From Phoronis australis (Eukaryota; Phoronida; Phoronidae), in contig NMRA01000210.1 in the NCBI GenBank assembly GCA_002633005.1, positions 22,257-86,256 on the forward strand: a DNA stretch of 64,000 bases, written 5' to 3'. Below, in pieces: positions 49,255-61,300 of the stretch. The position numbers were made by a program, and so were the translations under genes. The notes beneath the pieces are model-generated. The model was given only the letters and a program-made list of their open reading frames with translations, was not told the origin of the DNA and searched no databases. Positions within the stretch are counted from its first letter, which is position 1. Each line of letters starts with the position of its first letter.

Positions 49255-51668
49255 TCAGTTGGAGACTGTCCAACGAAAAGACGGCTCATACACCAGTTCA
49301 CCTGGTGACACTCTCAAGGCCATGTTGGATAAACACTATCCTGTTAGTGGGATTGCTGGTCATGGAACTAGAAAAGTAGTATGTGACGGGCAAGAACAGG
49401 AAATCCAAATGGACTTTCTTGATGAGATGGATGATACTCATCTTGTTAAATTGGCCCTCATGTCTTTTAAACCATGGAAGGCCCCCGGGCAAGACATGGT
49501 ATTTCCTAAGATGCTACAGGAAGCAGGAACCAAGCTTTTCCAAATCCTGTCTAATCTTTACAAGGCCAGTCTTAGACTAGGCTACATCCCAGAAACCTGG
49601 ACTAAGGCGAGGGTTGTTTTTATTCCCAAATCTGGCAAGGATTCTTACTTCAAAACTGACTGCTTCAGACCTATAACTCTAACTTCCTTCTTCTTGAAAG
49701 GTCTTGAGAAATTGGTTCTGTGGCAGTTAGAAAGGCAAGATGTTATGAGCAGACTTCTGAGAAATCAGTACGCTTACAGTGGCCGATCTACGTTTTCACC
49801 AAGGGGGGGGGTTTAGGATTCCCGCCAAGGTCGAATCCTAGGCGCGTGGCGCCGAGCGTGGGGAGGTCGGGAGGCGGGTTTCCCCTCCCGTGTAAGATAT
49901 TTTTTTGTTTTTGGAGCCAAATAGTGAAATTTCCATGCACCCTGGTAAGTTTCTGGCACTTAACATGTCTCTGGAGTTTTTCTTAAGACCTACTAAACCC
50001 TTCTATTTCGTCACATGAACTTGGTACATAAGTTTCGTGAAACCTTATTGTGCACATCTGGGTATGAGTCACGCCACGAGCAACACTTTTTGTTGGAACA
50101 TCTGCTTACACGCACCTTTTTTAGCATACGATACGTCATATACGAAAAAATGTGGTGTGTATACAGGGGTTTAGACAATTTCCAAATATTCAAGAGCATA
50201 ATTAAGGAGCACTGACGGGGCGTAAAAACTTGAATATCGGATGATCGCGTAACAGCAGCCTCAAGTTGTTTAAGAACGAAGACCTGTACTAGTTCGCCGA
50301 GGGACCAGAAGTACACTGAAACTCAACATCTACACAAATCAAGCTGGCCTGGTCCGTCGCGAGATCTAAAGTGTACTATGCAAAAAAATTGAATTGAAAA
50401 CTTCTCTCTAAAATTTTAATCCCCAGTGGTTACTCATACATGTACGTTAGTCCTATCCTTCTGTTGTCTAGACTGCCGAGGAATTTGTATGTCGGCTCTT
50501 TCAGAGGTGAATCCATCTAAAATGCTTGGCTACTTCAGAAGTGTCGACGGAAGCGCGCGCACAATAAATCCCCGCGCGTTTTGGCAATGCCAAGTGATGT
50601 TTTAGTGACGACCCTAAATCACAGACACAATTTCTATACAGAAATTGGAGATGGTCACGAAATCATTGATTACAATGACTAACAATCCTTTTGTTACACT
50701 GATGGCTCTAAACTTGAAAACGGACAGTCAGGATCAGGAATTTACTTTCCAGACCTTGCAGGTGACGACAAAGAAAGCTGGATCTCACTGGGTAACACCG
50801 TTACAGTCTTTCAGGCTGGAATTGTCGCCATTCACCAGGCTGCCCAACTGGCAAGGGAGCATGAAACAATCCTTGGTAACAAGGAACTCTTCATACTCTC
50901 AGACAGCCAAGCAGCTATTAAAGCTCTAACTAGGCCAAAGATCAACTCCCATTGTGTCCTGTCCTGCGTAAACGAGCTTAACCACTTATCAGCTAGCAGA
51001 ACTGCTCATGTAAACTGGGTTAAAGCCCGGCTTTATGTTGGCATTGACGGTAACGAAGCTGCTGACAAACTTGCAGAAGAAGGAGCAAGTGCACCCTGTT
51101 TTGTACCAGAACCTTGCACACCACTTGCCTATAGGTGCTGTAGAGCAAACGTAAGACACTGGGTGTGTAAACTGTCCGTGGATGCGTGGAGAAAGCTCTC
51201 TAACTGCAGACAAACCAAGCAATTTTTTCCAAGTGCTATTGAACCAAAAGGTTCAAAGAAACTTATGTTTAGATAGGCTTGCTACAAGGCAGCTGATCCA
51301 GGTTATTATTGGACACTGCAACTTAGCTCGACACCGTAACATGACAGGCCACACGGCATGTTCATTGTGTCCCAACTGTGGCTTGGAGGCCGAGAGTCCT
51401 CAACATCTGGTGGAGATTTGCCCTGCCTACAATAGACACCGTAATCTACTACTTGGTGGACACATACCCTGCCTGGTTAACATTGTTAGTTCATACAGGT
51501 TTAATAGTCTTTCTGAAAAAAACAGGCAGATTGGAAGATTTCACCTGTGAGGAATCCGATGTCGTGTCCCCATGAGTCATAATCAGGTGACTAGTGTAAT
51601 AGGCCCGGCCTTGTGACCTAAGCACGAGTGATGTAGCGCACAAAGCATCAGGTCACCTGCACTTTTTT
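49255..51668 (+). mobile_element. Non-LTR retrotransposon with RNase H domain, truncated and broken, copy-2 specific
   Basis: The first part (to 49776) is the N-terminal half of a reverse transcriptase (LMSFKPWKAPGQDMVFPKML, GYIPETWTKARVVFIPKSGK, FRPITLTSFFLKGLEKLV, NQYAY). The catalytic half is missing, replaced by an unrelated repeat. From 50690 an RNase H domain follows (CYTDGSKLENGQ, LSDSQAAIKAL, GIDGNEAADKLAEE), then after a stop and frameshift near 51260 a knuckle (CPNCGLEAESPQHLVEIC). The RNase H glutamate and histidine positions look lost. The element is flanked by the 12-bp duplication AAGATATGAAGC (49243-49254, 51669-51680); the empty site is in copy 1 near 16960. I/R1-type group is likely. 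Confidence 0.88.
49777..50307. repeat. CAGKGGCSGATCTACG repeat nested in a LINE
   Basis: Starts CAGTGGCCGATCTACG, followed by a G-run, TTTAGGATTCCCGCC and GGTCGAATCC. It matches 63231 onward through AACAGCAGCCTCAAGTTG, GACCTGTACT and GAGGGACCA. The CAGKGGCSG start is hAT-like. The right end is uncertain. Confidence 0.7.
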
Positions 51669-54164
51669 AAGATATGAAGCGCACATGATGTTTATACTGT
51701 TTGTTTTTTCACAGATCATATGACAATCGAGGATGCCTTACTGCGCAAAAAACGGAAATGAAGTTGACGCATGCGCCAATAACCCCTTGCCTGGATGCTT
51801 ATTGGACAGGTGCCTTGTTGCACACGATACCGCCCCCCTCCCCCTTATCTGGCCTCCATGGCGATGACGCGGTCGTGATGATTATGATTGGGAAACCACT
51901 TCTGCGACCCCGACATTGACCTCTTTCTCTCATCAGGAATTACCGGCCAGAGGGCAGGCAGCACGGGTGCACAGGCACAGATATTATAGTTTCGCTATAG
52001 TGGCACAGGTGATTAGAGCAAGTTACTCTCAGCTATGGAGACAGCGCGTCCGAGAATGATTGGGTGAGTTTTTGAGTAATTTATCACCTGATTTAAAAGA
52101 TGACGAGCGCATTCACCGTCATTACAATATACACTGATGTTTCGGGGAAGAGGCAAGATGGGTATTTTTCATGGCCACTCACGTGAAATTGCATACGAAA
52201 AGATGCCTTTAGTCCGATCACATTCAACAGAAGTGTTCACTTGACGAGTTGGCAACTGAAACCAGAAGGTATTCAAGCGTGATTAAACCCGTGCAAAAAG
52301 GCCGATTAGCCTACAATATACATTGGTCACTTTATTTGGTTTGGCTTCTTTGTTCAAGAATTATGCGCTGTTTCAACGATTGAAACAGCAAATAAAAAGT
52401 GATGTTCATTCGGAGGTATGGGTACTAGGCTGGGACAATGATTTTGCTCTCTTCGTGAGACAGCACAGTACCAGAATAGTTCATTAAAATATTTTTAGTT
52501 AATTAAAATTAAGCCCCCAGAATGATGAAGCATGTTCGGCTAATCGTGACTGATTATTGAGCGAGCCCTAAATAGGACCTATAATTGACAGATTTGAATA
52601 GAAATCATTCTATTTTAATGTAACGATGTCACTGTGTCGGGGATTTTACAGCCTGGGGGTTCATTAAATTCACTTAAATTCTGCCCCGTAGATCACAAGT
52701 GGAATTGATAAACGCACTGGCTGTGAGAGAGCCGCTGACAATCTAAAAGCGTCGTTTTTTAGAAACCTAGCGTTTATTACTGAGCCCAAAACTGTGACTG
52801 CAAATATACTCAACGTCTGTTAATTTCAGTCTGAACCTTCGGTATCCGCTGCTTCCGTTGGAAAACTAGCTTTTGTTATCTTGTTCGTAGTTATTCGACG
52901 AAGTGTCACAGCTTTTGACCCCGTGTGAGTAAATGTACTTTGAACACCACTAAAACGGATAACTTGACGTTTATTTTTTATTTTAATTCACATCCAAATA
53001 CTTATCTAAATTAAGTTATAGACTTTCACGATTTCACATTTGTCAACACATTTCATGCACCGATACCACTCGTTTATTGCGCCACGTATGAAGTTTTCTG
53101 TGCAATGTTGGAATCTTTTGTCCAGCTGCATTTTCCTGATGCTACCGAAGCCGTTTTTGTTGGACTCTTTCTTTGAAGAAATCAAGCGTTGTATCACTTA
53201 CCGGTAGAAACGACAAATCGCCTCTACACGAAGTGGAGGCAGGCATTTTGTTGCCATGTTCGCTTTAGTATTCTACATGTATATGGATATCATTGCGTTA
53301 ACTAGTCATTGAATCCAGTAGTCAACGAATCGGACAGTTGCCGATGGTGACACAAGAGTCCACAAGTCAAGGCTTCGCAATATTGGACAGCTACGCATTA
53401 TGTCGGACGCTTTATATGAGCGGACTTACGTACGTGAGGTCCAGATTTTTGAGGGTATTTACTCAAAGCGGGACTATTATTATTATTATGTCGGCAAAGG
53501 TCACGAGGGAAAACGTTGACATTAATGCTTCTAAAGGTCTGGAAGTTTTCTGTTATTGTGTTGCATATTATGCGGGACTTATACACTGTACGTGTCACTC
53601 AGCAGTTTTTGCTCATTTTGGGCTTCGAAAACCAGTTAGTGTCAGCTAAAAGAGTCTGTTCCAAAGAATGTACAAAACCTGAAAAATGAATAGGCCGATA
53701 ACTTTATGAAACTCGCACAAAATCCATTGAAACTAAGTCTAAAGTCTTTTCGTACGACCGGAAGTGCATCCGGCTACTTAAAAACGAGCAAGAATACATA
53801 AAATCAGCAGTTTTCACCCAAAAACCACTATTTGTGTGCAATTACTACGACCTGAAGGACAGTGAATTCAGACTGACAGAACCCTCCACATTAAAGAAAT
53901 CGGATAATAGGTGAATGTGGACAAGACAGATTTTTTACATTTCCAAAGTATCCGAAGTGTACACAAAATTCCTGTTGAATTTCAACTTCCCGGTTGGAAG
54001 CAGTACTTAAACCCTTCCTTCACACCATGGTCATAATTGGTTGAATTTAAAAATATCTGATGTGATTGGTGGAAGTCCTTTCCTCGCCATTTTGTCGTTC
54101 CGCCGCAGTGGACTCTAAAAAAGTTGAATATTGCCGGAGGCGAATATTATAAAAACGTACATTA

Positions 54165-54380
54165 ATAGCAATCGGACAACAATATTTCAGTTTTCGTGTT
54201 TTCAAAAGGGTCTAAGACTACGCAGAGGTGCTCGTGCGTCGGACAGCGCTTGGCACAACACGGTGGGACAAGCGAACAGTTTAGGGCCACGCTGTGCTCA
54301 ACACATTTTGAAGAAACTTGCTTCGATGCGTCGTAGGAACGGAGCTTTGTTGAAGGTTTCTCCACCGTGTAAGGGCATTT
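54165..54380 (+). pseudogene. Degenerate THAP-domain-like fragment, copy 2
   Basis: Counterpart of 20308-20525: NNISVFVFSKGSK, then QHGGTSEQFRATLCSTHF and EETCFDAS, here without the intervening stop but ending in one directly after. The match over the Cys-x2-His part is identical to copy 1. Confidence 0.45.
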
Positions 54381-55372
54381 GATGGACAAATGTAATGTGT
54401 TGCGTTGAACCACTGCTCTGTGGGCACGTGTCAGAGGTCCGGCACGTAGGCCTATTGAGCATCATCCTCAGCATCAAATTTTGACAGTCTATGCTTGTTA
54501 CAGATTTTGTTTGAATGCATGCTATCCACATATATGTCGTATACGATGGATAAAAGAGTTGTAATGTTGTACCATTGCTTGGAACTTGGTTGACATGCCA
54601 CATATATATTGTGTGGTCTAGTTTCACTACGTCCGTCTGCGCAGTGTAGTAATTTGGAACAGACAAGACAGATACAGGTATCATTTATCAGAAAAAAACC
54701 CAGTTAGCATCACAATAATTAGACATCATCGTTCCTTACACACCCACTGGGTATTCAATGAACGAAATCAATATGGCCGCTACTCGCCACTGTGCTTTAA
54801 CAGTCAAGGTAAAAACTTTGATTATATATTACAGTTTGAGACATACAGTATATTACTCGACAGCTGTGGTTAGAAAATTAAACCGTGATTCAAAGGCTGC
54901 AATTACCACTCGGTAATGTCAGCTCTGAAATAGGGTCTGTCCGCAGACTGAGTAGAACCCGAGTCGGCTTCACTCACCGAAGGCGCTGGTACGGGAGGGT
55001 CGACTTCCTACGACTTCAAACCCGCAAAGTCTGTCGATATGGCGAGGTCTAACCCATTATCTGTTTCACCTATTGCCTGAGTGTCGTCTGCGATTCGTAA
55101 CGCCTTCACATGCAACACAGAACTTAAAATGCCCAGCCAACTCACGAGGCGTCAAGTTCAATCGTTGCTCAAAAGATTGTTTATTACAATCGATAGTCCA
55201 AAAATTTGCTTACCTAAAAGGTTAATTTATATGTTATATAAACAAAAAAGGTCCTAGGGTCTTTATGTTCGAGTAGACTCTGTCACTCAACGTAAACATT
55301 TTGTGGGAGCTTTTGAAATATGTAATTATGAAATAAACCCCGATTTATCACTGATATTGTCGTCATTTCCAG

Positions 55373-58300
55373 CGAGACCATCCTCCCATGTGAACCCCTG
55401 AAGAAGAGTTACATCCACACCTCCAGTCACGAGACTCTTCTGTACACGACAATGGGTCAGTTATTGGACAACGCTTGTGATGAGTGCCCTGGTCACGAGG
55501 CATTCGTTGTGTGTGACACCAACGAAAGGTTGACTTATCGACAGATTAAAGAGCAGGTAGGCTTATTTGATTCCCCAAACGTTTTACTACAGGGTGTTCT
55601 CAAAACCACTTTTTAGCAGACCGACGTAAAGCACCCTCAAATGTTTTGGATATTTTCATCTGAAATACACAAGCTTGAAATCCAAGGAGAATTAACGCCC
55701 TTGTTGGGGACAAACCTTCAATATACATTTAGTTATAAAACTTTAGTTCGCAACAAGAACACTGCGACGTTATGATATAACTATGACCCGAGAAAAGTCA
55801 AAATATTCACTGAAATACTAACAGGTGATCCTTTAATGTCTAGTTTGTGTCCAGTCAACGTACATGGGAAGACAGTGTCACGCTCTGGGTTATTTAAATA
55901 TGACCACTCATAGACGTTGATGTACATTTGCATACAGCTGAATTACTTATGCATAATTTGATATGGCATATCCTTTCAGGCATTGAAGTACGCGAGAGGT
56001 TTTTTGGCTATTGGCTTAAAGAAGGGTGACGTCATATGCTTGAGTGGATTGACCAGTTCTGATTGGCTGTTTCTTTACTTTGCAGCTGCCTATATTGGAC
56101 TCGTTGTTGTTGTTGTAAGTATGGGGTATATAACATAGTTATATTTTCGCGCCATCGTTTGCTTTTACACCGATATTCGCTATCTTCGTGCGACCCGGCT
56201 TTTAAATACAATTTATTTCATGTATATATCACTATAATTTGGCAGTAATCACAATGTACAGATCACCTAGATAATGATAGAGTCCTTCGAGTTCCACTTA
56301 CAGTAGCTGCTCCTTCAAACTGGGTTTTTTAAACATTATTAGAAGCGACTTTAATGTGCGTAACCTGTGTACATCGTTTTCAATGTATCTTACGACCCTG
56401 AACGTTTTGAAAATGGTCTTTAAATGCATTAAAAGGCGTTAGAAGTTGTTTTACATGTTAGACTTAACTAATGAACAGGTTCCATTCTGACGAAATATTG
56501 TGAGCTCTCTTTAAGAGATTGACTAAAACAGCTATCTTATAACGCTCAGCACAGTCACTATTAGCGTGGAGACAAATACATTTATCAGTAGGCTTGTAAT
56601 AAACTGATGTGAAGAATCTTGTTTCTGAGTTACATATAAGTACGTCTAGAAAGGGTATCTTATCATTCACAGATGTTTAATGAGTGAATTTCAATACTGT
56701 TCTCAAGCACAGTCTTAAGCGATACCATTTTATCAAAATTACAATAGACGAAAATATCATCAACATATCAAACACATATAGGAATGTGGCCAATGTTAGT
56801 TTTAACTCGTTTTTCAACTTCTAACATATAAAATTCAGCGAACGTTGGGCCTAATGGGGAACCCATACAAACACCATCTTTCTGCAAAAATAGTTTACAA
56901 TTTATATGTCGAAATGGTACCTTCGTAGTGCAAGTTAATAGCATTTCTTTAAGTATGTCCTGAGGAATTTCAGGAAGTTTCAAATTTGGATGCTTATAGA
57001 CATATATGTGTGAATTCAGACCATTGAATTAGCAGTGAAATACGCTATTGTATGCGGGAAATTACACCGTGGATCTTTTAAGCATACAATGTACGACGGC
57101 AGAGGCGTATTTCACGGTTGGTGCACAATCTCCTTGTAAATTTGCATGCGTTACAGCATTTTTTATTAGGCCCGACTATTTACTGTATCCATTCCAAAAG
57201 CTAGGAAACGGTAATACTAAGAAATTCATCGAAGCTTAAACGGCACACCGGTGCTCGACTGATCATTAAATGTTTCAATTTTTATATTCCGGAATGGATT
57301 GTTTCTAATTTTCCACGACTGTCTGATACAATTGAACAGTTCGTTCTTTCAACTGATAAATTTCACAATCTGAAAATTCCTGTTAAAGACACGACACTTG
57401 TCGTTGTTGACAATCTTTATCCATTCAGTTCGTGTCGTTTTGCAGTACGGAGAGCGTGCTACCCAAGTACAGCGTGTAAATTTATAATGAAATTAAACTT
57501 TACTAGTTATTCAACATCACATAAAATCTTGTGGCTCAACAGGCATAGCTACTCTCGACATATATACATGTATGACGTCATACAACAATACGCCAAAGCA
57601 CATGGCAACAAGATATCGCTGTGATGCAATTAAATTCACAGATATGGGATAAAAAGGTCATCCTAAATACATTGCAATACTACTGTCATATTCATATCCT
57701 ATCAATAATCAATTTCATCTTAGACTGTTCGAGGGAGACCGAAGGCTTCGATCTCGCTTGGACATTCCGAGATGAAATGAATTCTAGTCAGGATATGGCA
57801 TATAAGTATATACTTCGTGCCAAAGGAAACAATGTGTGGAAAATCTTACTTGGATTGTCCTGGATTACGCCAGTCACGCCATTTTACATTTACATTTCAT
57901 ATGAAAAATACCTGGAAGCCATACTTTTCCTGTTAATCACTAAACATACCACTAGGACGCGGGTGTTTATTGGCCATTTCCGTACAACTTCGTCTCGTGT
58001 AGCCGACCTAATTGACCTATCGCCAGGATTTTGAATGAAGGCTTAACTGACCAATCAGAAAGCAGCACACCTTCGTTTTCAAGCCGCCATTTTACCAGAC
58101 AAACAACACGTTGCTGGGTAAAATTTATTATTTGGTTTTGTCGAAATTACGCAAGGGGCGGACCTTCCATTCGGCAATTATGAATCATCGAGCTCGTTCA
58201 TGGAGTTCTAATGTGGATAGTTCTTATTAATGTAGGGCATCAGCGTATACATGTAAGTGCACCTGTTTTAGTTGTGTTGAATCGATTAACATTTTGCAAA

Positions 58301-61300
58301 CAACCTAAAATCCGGAAAAAATCGCATGAACAAGCATTTCGTTTTGTAACTGTTTAATTTTCCACATTATTTCAGACGCCTTTCGTTGGCAAATACGAAA
58401 GTACGTACGGCTTAGTTTCTGCCAAGGTTTGTACACATTTTCTATCTCCAATGAGTGTGTAAAGTCACCGTATCCATATCGGCTGTAGTTCAGGGTAGAG
58501 TTCAGTAACCCTACGACCTAGCTAAACAGCAAGATTACGCATGGGCGGCGCACCATAGAGGGCTGGGGGGAGAGGGGGCTATAGCCTCCACTTTTTCAGT
58601 GCTGGTGTCCATGATCTAGGAGCGATGTACCACACGGGAACTGGAGATCTATAGCCCCCACTTTTTTTCAGTGCTGCGCCGCCCATGATATTACATGAGA
58701 TTTTGCCGCGTATTTTGAATGAGAACACATGATTTTGGCTAGATTTCTATAGCCGTGAAATATCTACTGAACTCTACCCAGTTCTGTTCGTTTGCATGCT
58801 CGCGCAGCCACGGCGCTTTTCACTAACAGCTTTTGATGTCGTTTGTAAACGCTCGAATCAGTAATAACCCGAACCTCCACGATTTTCAGAGAATCCTTTG
58901 ATGCCATTTAACGCTGTTAATGTTCCAATTTCTGCTCTTGAGAGTGCCAACCTGGTATTTAACCAATCCTTGAAATGCCGGACTCACTAATTCCGCATCG
59001 TGCCCTGAAGAAGCTTTACTTATCGTGCCATAGTGGTGCTTGTGCATAGCCTTTTGGCCACAAGTCAAGATACCTTTTCGTGACGTCAGATGAGTCATCA
59101 TCTGTGTAATTTTTAACCTTTCGTGGTTTGGTTTACCGGGATTGGCTTCTCATTCCTCATACTCACCATTCAATTATGTTGGGTTCCACTGATTGACGTT
59201 TTCTCCTTGGTGAGTACCTCCGAGAGGTCAGCTGTTAGGAATATCTTCATCTTCATCATTCGCTTGCTTTAGCATTCCTTTAGTTTTTTTACTCGCTATT
59301 AGTCTAAAATATGATTAAAATGTTTTAAATTGTGTATGTCCAATATGAATACCAAAGTTTCATTATATTACCTGTGAAAACCTTCACAGCAAAAATACGA
59401 TATTATTGAAGTTTGTTGAGGGTATTATGCCCAAAAGCTGTCAACATCGTCCTGCAATAAGACTGGGTTGACCACCCATGGTTCAATTTTTATACATGAT
59501 AAGGAAAAGTGGACAAGCAACAGTTTCTTTTCTTACTAACGTCCATTACTTGGATGAAATAAAGTTCACATGTAAACCCTTCAGATGAAATCGTTTAAAA
59601 TTTCCAATGATAGTACATGTATGTTGCTGAGTAAACAGGATTCTTATATGAAAGTTACCTTATTCTTAAAATAACTTGTCTCACCGCATCAGGAACGAAG
59701 ATGGATCATAAACAAAAGCGGAAGCTCGTTATAATTTTCAAATTTAGATATATTTTTAATAAGACTAAAAGACATGACGTAGTTTATCTATTTTTGTCTA
59801 GGAAAATTTCATATGCATCGACAGCGTATTTAAAGCACTTCTCCCAATTTGACACACTTTAAAAGGGAAATATTTGAGTATTTCAAAATTGAAAAATAGT
59901 TATTTTACGACAATCTAAAATCCGAAGAGTTTAATAACAGATGTGTCCTGATGGTAGTTTTATTTTGAGGCAGTTTATTTTTAACTTGCAAAAGATCCTC
60001 ACCACAGGTGTGCATGTGGGTATGAATGTGGTTATGAACGATTTCTCTTCATTTCACGTGCCTGTAAAAAGTGTTATGTTTCATAATGAAAAGATTCTTA
60101 GCTGACAAACACGTTTGGTCTGTCACCTAATGACTTTGAGGAAAGTTACTGCTAGAGTTTTTACTTTCTACCAGACGATAGAAAAGAAAGGCACCACCGA
60201 ATGGGCGACTGCGAGCGTTATGTACGACTTACGCTCGTGATTAGCGTATTTTCCTAAAGTGAACCTTGGGTTCAGTCACGGTTACTGTGTGTGTACCTCA
60301 AAAACGTCCATGCATTTTTTTCGCATTCTGTTGATGTTAATTCCGAGATACTTTTGTTAACATGATATACCCGTCACTATGGTATTTAAAATCCCCAATG
60401 CAGCGAAGGGCACGGCAGTGGCACGAACAGCGCTTAGCTGCCGTTGTTTTTGTAATGCACCAACTACATGTATTTTGCCTGCATTACAAAAAGGCTACGA
60501 ATATAGTACGTCCATCAATGAAACTCCCAATTAAGTACCTCTACACCTGGCTAGAGACCATCTGGATTAAACTTTTTAATGTTCATCTAAATAGGCAGAA
60601 GTTCGTCTCGTTATTGTTGGACCGCGGGATTGCAACGAAGTAAGCAAGGTAGTCAGCAAGTTGTTCTTTGAAGAACCGTTAAAATATGGGTGAGTTGTCA
60701 TATCTCTGTTACAAAGAAATTGACTTAATTTTCAACACTTCAGTTTCTATTAAATAATAAATTCGATTGCTGTGAGGAATGTAGTTGATTTCACCCCATT
60801 CTGCAAAACATTGCCCTCTCTATTTCCACAAAATTCTGAAACATAGTAACAAAATGCACCACGAACGGCAGGTGAAGTTTAGAACTTTTGTTTGTTTCCA
60901 CCACTGGCCTCCCATTGGTACTGACTTGGATGGATCTTCTGGTCACATGATGCAACTTATAATCTGTGACGTGGCTGTGGCCGGAGTTGGTTGTGCGGGC
61001 AAATTGATGTTGCGATGTGCGATGTCTTGTTTCGTAGCACCCCATCGCAGCATTGATTGTTTACTTTTTAGTTTCGAGCCCAAAATAGGGGGAGCGTAAG
61101 TAGGGTGAATTCATTGCATGCTATCAAACAGTTCTCAATGCTGTTAGAATAAATGCAGTTTTGCCTTTAAAGGTAGCTGCCCACGATACAGCCGCCACAT
61201 ACTCAGTGCACAATTGTGTTCGCATATTGTGCGGTGTCTAACTTTGTCCTGCTGCAACCGATTACGTTACAGTTTTGCGTCATAAAAATCGTGAATTCTA

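Noticed and set aside
57621-58034. 137-codon plus-strand frame
   Set aside because: Copy 1 at 26000-26420 has stops and indels in the matching frame, and the end of the frame runs into a copy-2-specific MITE. Not conserved as coding.
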